NCBI GenBank assembly: GCA_942492055.1
Contig: CALODP010000002.1
Location: 186,001-250,000 of the forward strand
Reading direction: 5' to 3'
Length of the DNA: 64,000 bases
Source: CALODP01 sp942492055
GTDB lineage: Bacteria > Bacteroidota > Ignavibacteria > Ignavibacteriales > Melioribacteraceae
Under the pieces are notes generated by a model. It had not been told where the DNA came from. It saw only the letters and a list, made by a program, of their open reading frames with translations, and did not search any database. The translations under genes were made by a program, and so were the position numbers. Positions 25,392 to 34,545 of this stretch are shown here, one piece after another. Numbering within the stretch: the first letter of the stretch is position 1; every line of letters starts with the position of its first letter.

Positions 25392-25403
25392 ATTAATTCT
25401 CCG
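25382..25403. terminator. Hairpin shared by two convergent gene ends
   Basis: CGGAGAAT (25382-25389) and ATTCTCCG (25396-25403) form a perfect 8-bp stem with a 6-base loop. It contains both stop codons (channel gene and rmuC). T-runs are weak, so efficiency is uncertain. Confidence 0.5.
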
Positions 25404-26727
25404 ATATTTCATCCAACAGACCGAATTCATCGCCGGAAGGGAGCTCTTGAACATCTCTGAGTTTCCTTTCGATTGTGCGAGTTTTCTTTGAAGCGTCGCC
25501 GATAGAGCGACTGGCTTGATCGAGTTTTGCCTGAGTTTTCTCCAAGATGTCGCCGAACTTTCCGAATTCCGTTTTCACTACACCGAGCAAATTCCAAACT
25601 TCTCCAGATCGTTTCTCGATAGCGAGGGTTCTGAAACCCATTTGTAAGCTGTTTAGTACAGCCAGGAAGTTGGTTGGCCCTGCAATTGTAACTTTGTATT
25701 CTCTTTGCACGAAATCGAAAAGACCGGGACGCTTCAATACTTCGGCGTAAAGACCTTCGATAGGTAAAAACATAAATGCGAAATCGGTTGTATGTGGCGG
25801 ATCAACATATTTGGTAGCGATTCTCTTTGCTTCTTCCTTTATTCGTTTTTCCAAATCTTTTGCGTATTGTTCAACTAGAATCGGATCGGCGTTATCTTGC
25901 GCGGAAAGTAATCTCTGATAATCTTCCAACGGGAATTTTGCATCAATTGGCAGCCAAACTATTCCATCTGAATTGTTCTGTTTACCTGGTAGTTTAATGG
26001 CGAATTCAACACGTGCTGCGCTCCCTTTTTTAGTAGCTACGTTTTTGTCATACTGATCGGAGGTTAAGATCTGATCAATCAAGTTTTCCAATTGAATTTC
26101 TCCCCAGGTTCCTCGTGCTTTAACGTTAGAAAGAACACGCTTAAGATCTCCTACACCGTGCGCAAGTGTTTGCATTTCACCCAATCCTTTGTGTACTACT
26201 TCAAGTCGTTCGCTGACGAGTTTGAAACTTTCTCCCAATCTTTTTTCCAAAGTTGCGTGAAGTTTTTCGTCAACTGTTTCGCGCATTTGTTCAAGTTTGC
26301 TTTCATTTGTTTTCAGTAATTCGGAAAGATGGAATACAACTTTTTCTTGCAAAGTCTCGAATTTTTTTTCGGTTTTGTCAGTGAGCGTGTTAAGATGTTC
26401 CGAAAAAATACTCAGTTGGCTTCGTTGCATCTTCGAGATGTCGTTCATTCTCGAAAAAAGTTGTTCTCCGAAAAGTTTGATTGAATTGTTGATTTCTTCC
26501 CTCAATTCCTTGAAGGAAGATGTTAATTCTCTTCGGTTGCGATAAAACTCATTTTGAGTTGAGGTTTCTATTTTCGAGAAACTATCGGAAAATGATTTGG
26601 AAAGTTGCATAAGTAAATTCGCAAGTTCATTATTTTCGGAATTCAATTTTGAATTCACTCGAATTGTAAAAATTGTATTAATGATAGAGGCAATAACCAA
26701 TAATATCAGTAGAATATAGATAATCAT
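25393..26727 (-). CDS. rmuC: RmuC-family DNA recombination limiting protein
   Basis: The 444-residue product has an N-terminal membrane helix (about 2-22), a long coiled coil (about 30-190), and the RmuC nuclease-like domain (about 195-400) with RGTWGEIQLENLIDQIL, DGIVWLPIDAKFPLEDY and FMFLPIEGLYAEV. RmuC limits recombination between short inverted repeats in E. coli; its biochemical activity is still uncertain. It is a single gene, with its start facing the penicillin-acylase gene across 114 bp. Confidence 0.93.
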   Translation of the reverse strand: MIIYILLILLVIASIINTIFTIRVNSKLNSENNELANLLMQLSKSFSDSFSKIETSTQNEFYRNRRELTSSFKELREEINNSIKLFGEQLFSRMNDISKMQRSQLSIFSEHLNTLTDKTEKKFETLQEKVVFHLSELLKTNESKLEQMRETVDEKLHATLEKRLGESFKLVSERLEVVHKGLGEMQTLAHGVGDLKRVLSNVKARGTWGEIQLENLIDQILTSDQYDKNVATKKGSAARVEFAIKLPGKQNNSDGIVWLPIDAKFPLEDYQRLLSAQDNADPILVEQYAKDLEKRIKEEAKRIATKYVDPPHTTDFAFMFLPIEGLYAEVLKRPGLFDFVQREYKVTIAGPTNFLAVLNSLQMGFRTLAIEKRSGEVWNLLGVVKTEFGKFGDILEKTQAKLDQASRSIGDASKKTRTIERKLRDVQELPSGDEFGLLDEISEN

Positions 26728-26841
26728 AAAATCTCCGAAGTTTGAATTACAAGAAAGAAATATAACTATTAATTTTTTCGTATTTTGGAAGATGCAAAAA
26801 AGATTAATTTTATCTGACTACCCATTTATTTACGGAAAATT

Positions 26842-29265
26842 ATGACTCGTTATCTCAAACATATTCTTGGCATTGCTCTAGTCGCAATTGTTGTAACGGT
26901 TGCTCTCATTTTTCTTACCAGAGCTGCGTTAACTGATTCTCTCCCTAAATATGTTGGGGAAGAAATTGTAGAAGGATTGCGAGATCGAGTTGATATTTAT
27001 CGGGATAGTGCTGCTGTTCCATATATAGTTGCACAAAACGAATACGATGCTGCTTTTTCGCTGGGATATGTGCACGCTCAAGAAAGAATGTTTCAAATGG
27101 ATATTTCCAGGCGAGCTGCTCAAGGGAGATTGAGTGAAATATTCGGAAGTAAAACCGTTGAATTTGATAAGATGTTCAGAACTCTAGGGTTTGGCAAATT
27201 GGCGGCAAAAGAAATCAATATGATAGATGAAGAAACTTACAATTATCTTAAAGCTTATTCTGCGGGAGTGAATTTATTTCTAAAGGAGAACAAAGGACAT
27301 TGTGGAATTGAGTTTGATATTTTGGGGTATGAACCGTGTTATTGGAAACCCGAAGATTGTATTCTTTTTTCGAAGTTGATGGCATGGCAGTTAAATATCA
27401 GTTGGTGGACAGATATAACATTCGCGCATTTGGTTCAGAAGTTCGGAGAAGAGAAGGCTGCAGAGCTATTCCCTAATTACAAAGAAAACGCACCTACGAT
27501 TATTCCCGATAGGCTGGCTGAACAAGGCCGGATTGTTCCGAGTTTTGTTGCGCTAGATAAAAGGTTTAGAGAATTTTTCGGATCGACAGGAACACATATC
27601 GGGTCAAACAATTGGGTTGTGAACGCTAATATGTCCTCTTCGGGAAAACCGATAATTGCCAATGATCCGCATTTGACGCATACTTTGCCTGGAATTTGGT
27701 ATTTAGCTTCCGTTCGCTCAGATAAATGGAGAGCAGATGGTTTTACTATTCCCGGTGTTCCGGGAATTGTAATCGGGAAGAATGAAAATATCTCATGGGC
27801 TTTTACAAATGTAATGGCTGATGATTGTGATTACTATTTCGAACAAATCGATTCGACACAAACCCGATATTTGCTTGACGGGAAGTATAAAAACTTGGAA
27901 TTCATTGAAGACACAATAAAAGTAAAGGACTCTTCTTCTGTCGTATTTCAAATACGCAAAACACATAGAGGTCCGATTGTTTCTGATATTCATACATATA
28001 ATATTTTATTTCCCCAAGATGAGAAAAAGCCTGCTGATATTAGTATGCGGTGGACAGCTTTTGATTTCAGCAATCAAATAAAGGCAATACTGGACTTAAA
28101 TAAAGCGAATAATTGGAAAGAATTTTTGGAAGCCGTAAAGGGGTATGAAGTTCCCGGTCAAAATTTTATATATGCGGATAAAAACAATAACATCGGGTAT
28201 ATTTGCGCTGCAAAGTTACCTATTAGAAAAAACCAGAGTTCCTCTCTGATTTTTGACGGAACTGCGAGTGAAAATGATTGGAGAGGATATGTCCCTTTCG
28301 AAATGATGCCAAAGTTATATAATCCGGATCAAAATTATTTAGCGTCGGCTAATAATAAAACCGTTAAGTCCTTTGGGTATCACATCTCAAACTTGTGGGA
28401 GCCTGATTCGAGAATACGGAGGATAAATGAATTATTATTGTCTCGAAACAAGCATTCGGTGAGTGATTTCAGAGATTATCAGAATGATATTGTTTCCAAA
28501 TATGCTATGGATATTATTCCTCATATTGCATTGGCTTTTGAGAATATTGAGATAAATGACAATAATCTAAAAAGTGCCATAGAGCTCTTAAAGAATTGGA
28601 ATTGCGAAATGGATTATGGTTTGCAAGCGCCAACAATATATCAAGTATTTTTGCAAAAGCTAATTGAGAATATTTTTCTCGATGAAATGGGAAAAGAGCT
28701 GTTCAACGAATATGTTTTCGTAGCAAATGTTCCCTATAAAAAGATAGAAGAGATCCTCAATGGTAATTCTATAAGTTGGATCGACGATGTTCGCACAGAT
28801 AAAAGAGAGTCACTAAAGATGATTCTTAGAAAAAGTCTGGCTGATGCTCTTTATTATTTGGAGGCGAATTTCGGTAAGGATATTACCGATTGGCAATGGG
28901 GAAAACTGCACAAAGTTACTTTAAGACATCTCTTCGGGCAAGAAAACGGGTTTGTCGGAAATATTTTTAATATAGGTTCTTTTGAGGTAAGCGGGGATGG
29001 GACTACTCTTTTTAACTCGGAGTATTCTTTTACAAAGCCATATGATAATAACTTAGGGCAATCGATGAGGTTCATTTTTGATTTTGCGAATCCAAATGAG
29101 TTATTGTATAGTATGCCGAGTGGTCAATCAGGGCACTTCATGAGTGAGTATTATTCCGATATGACATCCAAATGGATATCGAAGGGGTACAATAAGTTAA
29201 ATGTTAATCCTAATTCTGAAGACTTAAAAGAATATAAATTGTTATCTTTGTATCCGAAAAGATGA
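26842..29265 (+). CDS. Penicillin acylase family (S45) N-terminal nucleophile hydrolase
   Basis: The 807-residue precursor has an N-terminal membrane segment or signal (about 7-27), the alpha-chain part beginning VDIYRDSAAVPYIVA with LGYVHAQERMFQMD, and the predicted autocleavage site before Ser255 in HIGSNNWVV, which would become the N-terminal nucleophile of the beta chain. NDPHL and FTIPGVPGIVIGKNENISWAF then follow as in family members. These periplasmic enzymes hydrolyse amide bonds in penicillins, acyl-homoserine lactones or N-acyl peptides; the native substrate here is unknown. The length is normal for the family. Confidence 0.93.
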   Translation: MTRYLKHILGIALVAIVVTVALIFLTRAALTDSLPKYVGEEIVEGLRDRVDIYRDSAAVPYIVAQNEYDAAFSLGYVHAQERMFQMDISRRAAQGRLSEIFGSKTVEFDKMFRTLGFGKLAAKEINMIDEETYNYLKAYSAGVNLFLKENKGHCGIEFDILGYEPCYWKPEDCILFSKLMAWQLNISWWTDITFAHLVQKFGEEKAAELFPNYKENAPTIIPDRLAEQGRIVPSFVALDKRFREFFGSTGTHIGSNNWVVNANMSSSGKPIIANDPHLTHTLPGIWYLASVRSDKWRADGFTIPGVPGIVIGKNENISWAFTNVMADDCDYYFEQIDSTQTRYLLDGKYKNLEFIEDTIKVKDSSSVVFQIRKTHRGPIVSDIHTYNILFPQDEKKPADISMRWTAFDFSNQIKAILDLNKANNWKEFLEAVKGYEVPGQNFIYADKNNNIGYICAAKLPIRKNQSSSLIFDGTASENDWRGYVPFEMMPKLYNPDQNYLASANNKTVKSFGYHISNLWEPDSRIRRINELLLSRNKHSVSDFRDYQNDIVSKYAMDIIPHIALAFENIEINDNNLKSAIELLKNWNCEMDYGLQAPTIYQVFLQKLIENIFLDEMGKELFNEYVFVANVPYKKIEEILNGNSISWIDDVRTDKRESLKMILRKSLADALYYLEANFGKDITDWQWGKLHKVTLRHLFGQENGFVGNIFNIGSFEVSGDGTTLFNSEYSFTKPYDNNLGQSMRFIFDFANPNELLYSMPSGQSGHFMSEYYSDMTSKWISKGYNKLNVNPNSEDLKEYKLLSLYPKR

Positions 29266-29324
29266 GAGAAAAAAAACAGACGAAAAATAAATTGTAGATT
29301 AATCGAATATTTTGGTTAGGAAAA

Positions 29325-30278
29325 ATGAAAGTTACAGAACACTTAGCTAAGGCAAAGGACACTTTAATAAGTTTTGAAATAATTCCTCCGAAGAGAGGAG
29401 GGGATATCAAGCAATTGTTGGGAGTGCTTGATGATATTCAGAAATATAATCCTTCATTTATCGATATTACAAGTCACGCAGCTGAAGTCGTATACGAAGA
29501 GACACCAAGTGGTGAATTTAAAATGAAGATCAAACGCAAGCGACCGGGAACTTTGGGAATATGTGCACTTATTCAGAATAAGTATAATATTGATACTGTT
29601 CCCCATGTTATTTGCAGAGGCTTTACTCGTGAAGAAACAGAGGATTTTTTGATAGAATTGCATTATTTGGGAATTGAAAATGTTCTCGCAATTCGTGGGG
29701 ATGATAGTGGATTTTACAAACCATTACGATTCGGAAGAAGCGCAAATGAGTACGCTGTTGATTTGGTATCTCAAATTAATAATGTAAATAAAGGCCATTT
29801 TCTTGAAGATGGTTTGCTGGACGCAATGCCTACCGGATTTTGTATTGGAATCGGTGGATATCCGGAGAAGCATTTCGAGTCTCCGAATTTGGATGTTGAT
29901 ATAAAATATACGAAGGCAAAGATAGATGCAGGAGCTGATTATATTGTTTCTCAGATGTTTTTTGATAATAATAAATATTTCTCATATGTTGAGAAATGTA
30001 GAGAAGCCGGAATTGATGCTCCGATTTTACCAGGGTTGAAAATAATTACAAGTAAAAAACAGATTCAAAGTTTACCGAAGAACTTTTATTTGGATATACC
30101 ATCAGAGTTAGCCGATGAAATTGAAGAAGCTAAACCGGAACATGTCTTGGATATAGGAATTGAGTGGGCTGCAAAGCAAGTTGAAGAATTGTTAAATAAA
30201 AAAGTTCCTGCAATTCATTTTTATATAATGCAGAATTCCAAACCAATTACAAAACTAATGAATAAGTTGAATCTCTAA
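29325..30278 (+). CDS. metF: 5,10-methylenetetrahydrofolate reductase
   Basis: MetF makes 5-methyl-THF for methionine synthesis or, in reverse, feeds C1 units. The 317-residue protein has ISFEIIPPKRGGD at the N-terminus (catalytic Glu in FEI-PP), FIDITSHAAE, VLAIRGDDSG in the FAD region, and GADYIVSQMFFDNNKYF. No methionine synthase gene is nearby. It is followed after one base by an oxidoreductase gene and begins a run extending to rarA. Confidence 0.94.
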   Translation: MKVTEHLAKAKDTLISFEIIPPKRGGDIKQLLGVLDDIQKYNPSFIDITSHAAEVVYEETPSGEFKMKIKRKRPGTLGICALIQNKYNIDTVPHVICRGFTREETEDFLIELHYLGIENVLAIRGDDSGFYKPLRFGRSANEYAVDLVSQINNVNKGHFLEDGLLDAMPTGFCIGIGGYPEKHFESPNLDVDIKYTKAKIDAGADYIVSQMFFDNNKYFSYVEKCREAGIDAPILPGLKIITSKKQIQSLPKNFYLDIPSELADEIEEAKPEHVLDIGIEWAAKQVEELLNKKVPAIHFYIMQNSKPITKLMNKLNL

Positions 30279-30279
30279 T

Positions 30280-31302
30280 ATGGCTATTACTAAAAAGAAA
30301 ATTCGATTCCCGAGAGCCGCGGAAAAAATTAAGTGGGGTGTTGCCGGTTGTGGTTTTTATACCGAGAATACTTTTTTGCCGACTTTATCATTATTAAAGA
30401 GGAGTAAGTTTGTTGCTATTTATTCTTCCGATAAAGATCGAGCCAAGACCCTTGGAGCAAAGTTCGGCTCTGAGAATTATTTTGATGATTTTAAGGAGTT
30501 TTTGAAAAGTGATATAGATGTTGTGTATATCGGTAGCAAAAATTCCGATCATCATTGGCAGGTAATAGAAGCAGCAAAAGCCGGGAAGCATATTTTATGC
30601 GAAAAGCCTATTGCGCTATCTTCAGAACAAGCCGAAGATATGGTCAAGGAATGTGTGAAAAACGGCGTTGTTTTGTCCTTAAATTATCCTTATCGGTTTC
30701 ATCCTTTAGTGATGAAAGCCAAAGAGTTAATAGATAAGCAAATGCTAGGAAGGATTATTTCTATTAATGTGAGTTTTAATATCAATTTTGCTCCGAATAG
30801 CAACTTCCGATTTAAAAGAGAACAAAGCGGTGGCGGTGCTTTTAGGGATTTGGGAACTCATATGATAGATCTTCTTAGGTACTTTGGAGGAGAAATATCC
30901 GAAATAATGGGCAGTACCGATAATGTTGTTTATAATTGTGAAGTAGATGATTTCGCAAATGGCATTGTTAAATTTGAAAAAAGTGGTTACGGGCAATTTA
31001 CAGTTTCCTACAATACAAAGAAGGCTTTTAACCGAATTGAAATTTTGGGATATAAAGGAAGTATCTGTATAGAAAATTTAATTGGCAGCAAGAGTGGTTC
31101 GGGAAAGATAACAATTGATTTGGAGAACGAGGCGAGAAAGTCTTTTAGAAAAAGAGCAAATAAACTCTTATTGCTGCTTAAAGATATTCAAAAGAAATTA
31201 AAAGCCGGAGAAGTTCCGAAAATAACCGGTGATGACGGCTTAATTAATATGCAATTGATGGAAAAAATGGAAGAAGGATGCGGGAAAGAGAAGAGCTCAT
31301 AA
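30280..31302 (+). CDS. Gfo/Idh/MocA-family NAD(P)-dependent oxidoreductase
   Basis: The 340-residue protein has the Rossmann N-terminal domain (WGVAGCGFYTENTFLP near 19) and the family motif GKHILCEKPIAL (about 103-114), in which the EKP Lys is usually catalytic. The C-terminal alpha/beta domain includes GGGAFRDLGTHMIDLLRYFGG. Members act on sugars, inositols or related hydroxyl compounds. The substrate is unknown; overlap of 25 bases with a class II aldolase gene suggests a joint sugar-related pathway, but this is inference. Confidence 0.88.
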   Translation: MAITKKKIRFPRAAEKIKWGVAGCGFYTENTFLPTLSLLKRSKFVAIYSSDKDRAKTLGAKFGSENYFDDFKEFLKSDIDVVYIGSKNSDHHWQVIEAAKAGKHILCEKPIALSSEQAEDMVKECVKNGVVLSLNYPYRFHPLVMKAKELIDKQMLGRIISINVSFNINFAPNSNFRFKREQSGGGAFRDLGTHMIDLLRYFGGEISEIMGSTDNVVYNCEVDDFANGIVKFEKSGYGQFTVSYNTKKAFNRIEILGYKGSICIENLIGSKSGSGKITIDLENEARKSFRKRANKLLLLLKDIQKKLKAGEVPKITGDDGLINMQLMEKMEEGCGKEKSS

Positions 31303-31934
31303 GAGTTTGTCATTTGGTTGCCGAGAAAGGCTTTGTTTCTGCTACTGATGGTAACCTTTCTATGAGAATGGATAATGACAATTATTTAATTACACCTTCC
31401 GGGAAAAATAAAGGTGAGCTTTCTCCTGATGATTTACTAGAAATAGATAATATGGGGGAGATTGTTAACGGAAATGGGAAGGTAACAACTGAAGTAAAGA
31501 TTCACCTTGTAGCTTACCAAAAAAGAGCTGAAGTCAACTCGGTTATTCATTGCCATCCGGTTTTTGCAACAGCCTTTGCTTCATGTGGCAGAAGTATGGA
31601 TATCCCGGTTTTCCCTGAAGTAGTATTGTCATTGGGGCGCATTCCTACCTGTTCGTACGCAACTCCTTCCACGGAGATGGTTTCAGAATCGATGTTGCCA
31701 TATTTGGAATATGTTTGGAGTATGTTGATGGCAAATCATGGAGCAGTCACTTTTGGTAAGAATCCATATGATGCATATAAAAAGATGGACAAATTGGAAC
31801 ATACAGCGAAAACATTATCAGTGATTTATTCTATTGGCGAACCCACATTACTGTCAAGAAAGGAATTGGATGATTTGTATTCAATTGCAGCTTCCACCTA
31901 CGGAATGAAATTGGATGAGAGAAACAAATTTTAG
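31278..31934 (+). CDS. Class II aldolase/adducin family protein (fuculose-phosphate aldolase-like)
   Basis: The 218-residue product has the zinc ligands expected of L-fuculose-1-phosphate aldolase: His91 and His93 in IHCHP and His154 in MANHG, plus Glu72 in TTEVKIH as the possible acid/base. The N-terminal TDGNLSMRM phosphate-binding segment and ITPSGKNKGEL are also as in the family. The reaction would be retro-aldol cleavage of a deoxysugar phosphate to dihydroxyacetone phosphate and an aldehyde, but deaminases and epimerases share this fold. Several microcompartments enclose such an aldolase; a vertex protein is encoded 4 kb away. Its start at 31278 follows AAGAAGG inside the preceding gene. 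Confidence 0.87.
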   Translation: MREREELIRVCHLVAEKGFVSATDGNLSMRMDNDNYLITPSGKNKGELSPDDLLEIDNMGEIVNGNGKVTTEVKIHLVAYQKRAEVNSVIHCHPVFATAFASCGRSMDIPVFPEVVLSLGRIPTCSYATPSTEMVSESMLPYLEYVWSMLMANHGAVTFGKNPYDAYKKMDKLEHTAKTLSVIYSIGEPTLLSRKELDDLYSIAASTYGMKLDERNKF

Positions 31935-31949
31935 AAGGGAATCATTATT

Positions 31950-32957
31950 ATGAATAGAAAAGATATTTGTGTGGCTCTGCTTTTGGGAGGTACCTCATCG
32001 GAGCGAGATGTTTCTCTAATGACCGGAAAGTCCATATATGAGGCCTTGAAGAGGATCGGTTACAGAATAAAGATTGTTGATCCGGGATTAGGAGTTAATC
32101 AGTATTCCACTGATGAAGATTATTTTAAGGGAATATCCAATCATGAATTGTCTGACCGAAACTACTTAAGTGCTGTCAATTCCAATCTCTTCGATGGTGT
32201 TGATATTGCTTTTAATGCTCTTCACGGTAAATGGGGAGAGGACGGCGCAATTCAATCATTATTGGAAATCAGAAGTATCCCTTATACCGGCTCTGGAGTA
32301 TTAGCATGTTCAATCTCAATGAATAAAGCCTTTTCGAAAGTAATGTTTCTTCATGATGGAGTGCAAACACCCAGATGGATTGTTGTTAATAAAAATGAAG
32401 AATCTATTGAACAAATAAAACTGAGAATTAACAAGACCTTGGGTTATCCATGTGTAGTTAAACCTAACGATCAGGGGAGCGCAATCGGATTAACAATTTG
32501 TAAAGAGGAATCCCAGTTAGAAGAAGCAATAAAATTATCCGACAAGTATTCTACGAGTACAATAATCGAAGAATATATTGACGGATATGAAGTTACAGTT
32601 GGGGTAATTAATGAGGAAGTACTTCCCGTAATTGAAATAAAACCAAAACATGATTTTTACGATTACGAATGTAAGTATACTCATGGAATGAGTGAATATG
32701 AGGTTCCGGCTAATTTGCCTGAAAAAGTTACTGAGCATTTGCAGCAACAAGCTTTGCTAGCTTACAATTCAATCGGTTGCAAAACATACGGTAGAATTGA
32801 TTTTAGAGTAAGCAAAGAATACAAAACTTATTGTCTGGAGATTAATACATTGCCTGGAATGACAAGCACAAGTTTATTGCCAAAGGCGGCAAAGGCAGAT
32901 GGAATATCTTTTGAAGATTTAGTCGATAGAATAATCATTAGTTCATTGCAAAAATAG
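31950..32957 (+). CDS. ddl: D-alanine--D-alanine ligase
   Basis: Ddl joins two D-alanines for the peptidoglycan precursor used by MurF. The 335-residue ATP-grasp protein has ALLLGGTSSERDVS (about 9-22), NALHGKWGEDGAIQ, IPYTGSGVLACSISMNK, CVVKPNDQGSAIG and the metal-binding end YCLEINTLPGMTSTS. It lies outside the large cell-wall cluster at 49-64 kb. It is followed with no gap by a FtsB-like gene. Confidence 0.96.
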   Translation: MNRKDICVALLLGGTSSERDVSLMTGKSIYEALKRIGYRIKIVDPGLGVNQYSTDEDYFKGISNHELSDRNYLSAVNSNLFDGVDIAFNALHGKWGEDGAIQSLLEIRSIPYTGSGVLACSISMNKAFSKVMFLHDGVQTPRWIVVNKNEESIEQIKLRINKTLGYPCVVKPNDQGSAIGLTICKEESQLEEAIKLSDKYSTSTIIEEYIDGYEVTVGVINEEVLPVIEIKPKHDFYDYECKYTHGMSEYEVPANLPEKVTEHLQQQALLAYNSIGCKTYGRIDFRVSKEYKTYCLEINTLPGMTSTSLLPKAAKADGISFEDLVDRIIISSLQK

Positions 32958-33245
32958 ATGAATAAGAGAAAAATAGCCAGAATAGCATATTTGCTTCTTA
33001 TAGTTTTGGCATTTTCATACTTGTTATTTAATAACAACGGAGTATTGAAATATAAAGAAGCAAAATCGGAAATTGATTCCTTGAAAGGCAAAATTTCTAA
33101 TACGGAGAAACAAAGGGAACGTATAACTTCGGAAATTGACTCTCTAAAGAATAATAAGTATAAAATTGAAAAAGTTGCTCGTGAGAAGTATTACATGCTA
33201 GGTGAAAATGAGAAGGCAATTAAAATAGAAAGAGAAGCGGAATAG
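32958..33245 (+). CDS. FtsB/DivIC-family septum protein
   Basis: The 95-residue product has a short basic N-terminus, one membrane helix (about 9-25), and a coiled coil with EKQRERITSEIDSLKNN and a terminal VAREKYYMLGENE, the classic FtsB/DivIC pattern. FtsB joins FtsL and FtsQ, both encoded at 50 and 61 kb, in the divisome. The start directly abuts the ddl stop. The call is by pattern; sequence identity in this family is low. Confidence 0.85.
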   Translation: MNKRKIARIAYLLLIVLAFSYLLFNNNGVLKYKEAKSEIDSLKGKISNTEKQRERITSEIDSLKNNKYKIEKVAREKYYMLGENEKAIKIEREAE

Positions 33246-33252
33246 GTTTAGA

Positions 33253-34545
33253 ATGTCAACATTGGAAATGCCACATATTCCTTTAGCGGAAAGACTTCGC
33301 CCTAAAAAATTAGACGATTTTCAAGGCCAGCAAAAACTTGTTGGAGTAGGCAAGCCTCTCAGACTAATGATCGAAAATGACTCACTCTCTTCCTTCATTT
33401 TGTGGGGGCCACCCGGAACAGGTAAAACCACTTTGGCGAGAATCATTTCCGAGCAAACTCATTCCGATTTTTATCAGTTGAATGCAGTATCCTCCGGTGT
33501 AAAGGATGTTAGAGAGGTAATAAAGTCTGCAAAAGCGAATGCGCAGTATTATAAACGCACTATTCTGTTTATTGATGAGATTCATCGTTTCAATAAAGCT
33601 CAGCAAGATGCTCTGCTAGCCTCGGTTGAAGCCGGAGAAATCATATTAATAGGTGCGACAACTGAAAATCCCTCATTTGAAGTTATTCCTGCTTTGAGAT
33701 CACGCGCAAGAATATATGTCTTGGAGGAATTAGAGTTATCAGATTTGGAGAATATTCTCACCAATGCTTTAACAAAAGATGAGTTTATTTCTAAGCTTAG
33801 TATTACTGAGGTAGAGAAGGATTTCTTGTTTTATATTTCAGGCGGGGACGCACGTACTTTGCTTTCGGTGCTGGAGGGATGTATTGCCTTGCAGCTTAAG
33901 AATTCCGAAATAAAGATTGATAAGAAGAATATTGAGAATGTTGTTCAAAGAAGAAATATAGTTTTTGATAAGGGAGGGGAGGAGCACTACAACGTTATTT
34001 CTGCATTTATTAAGAGTCTCCGTGGTAGCGATCCCGATGCAGCCGTTTATTGGCTTGCCAGAATGTTGGAAGGAGGAGAAGATCCGTTGTTTATTGCTCG
34101 ACGAATGATAATATTTTCGTCTGAGGATATTGGGAACGCTTCTCCGAATGCTTTGCTCTTGGCCGATGCAACATTTGGCGCTGTTAGTAAGATCGGAATG
34201 CCTGAGGCGAGAATATTACTTTCGCAATGCGCAACATATTTGGCAGGTTCTCCCAAAAGCAATGCTTCTTATATGGCTATCAATATGGCGCAATCTGATG
34301 TCAGAAATCAGCCGGCCTATCCTGTCCCTATTCATTTACGGAATGCCCCTACAAAGCTTATGAAAGAGATCGGATACGGTGCCGATTATAAATACCCTCA
34401 CGATTTCGAATATCATTTTGTTGAGGAAGATTATCTTCCGAAAGAAATAAAAAGAAAACAATACTATTTCCCAACAGAGCTTGGGAATGAGAAAGGAATA
34501 AAGGAAAGGTTAAAACAATTATGGAGAAATAGAAAGAAGTATTAA
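33253..34545 (+). CDS. rarA: Replication-associated recombination protein A (AAA+ ATPase)
   Basis: RarA (MgsA) acts at stalled forks with the clamp-loader fold. The 430-residue product has PLAERLRPKKLDDFQGQ near the N-terminus, Walker A GPPGTGKTT (about 55-63), Walker B LFIDEIHRFNKAQQD, sensor GATTENPSFE, and the C-terminal tetramerisation region with YPHD. Its length is usual. Its stop overlaps the convergent dprA stop by 4 bases. Confidence 0.96.
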   Translation: MSTLEMPHIPLAERLRPKKLDDFQGQQKLVGVGKPLRLMIENDSLSSFILWGPPGTGKTTLARIISEQTHSDFYQLNAVSSGVKDVREVIKSAKANAQYYKRTILFIDEIHRFNKAQQDALLASVEAGEIILIGATTENPSFEVIPALRSRARIYVLEELELSDLENILTNALTKDEFISKLSITEVEKDFLFYISGGDARTLLSVLEGCIALQLKNSEIKIDKKNIENVVQRRNIVFDKGGEEHYNVISAFIKSLRGSDPDAAVYWLARMLEGGEDPLFIARRMIIFSSEDIGNASPNALLLADATFGAVSKIGMPEARILLSQCATYLAGSPKSNASYMAINMAQSDVRNQPAYPVPIHLRNAPTKLMKEIGYGADYKYPHDFEYHFVEEDYLPKEIKRKQYYFPTELGNEKGIKERLKQLWRNRKKY

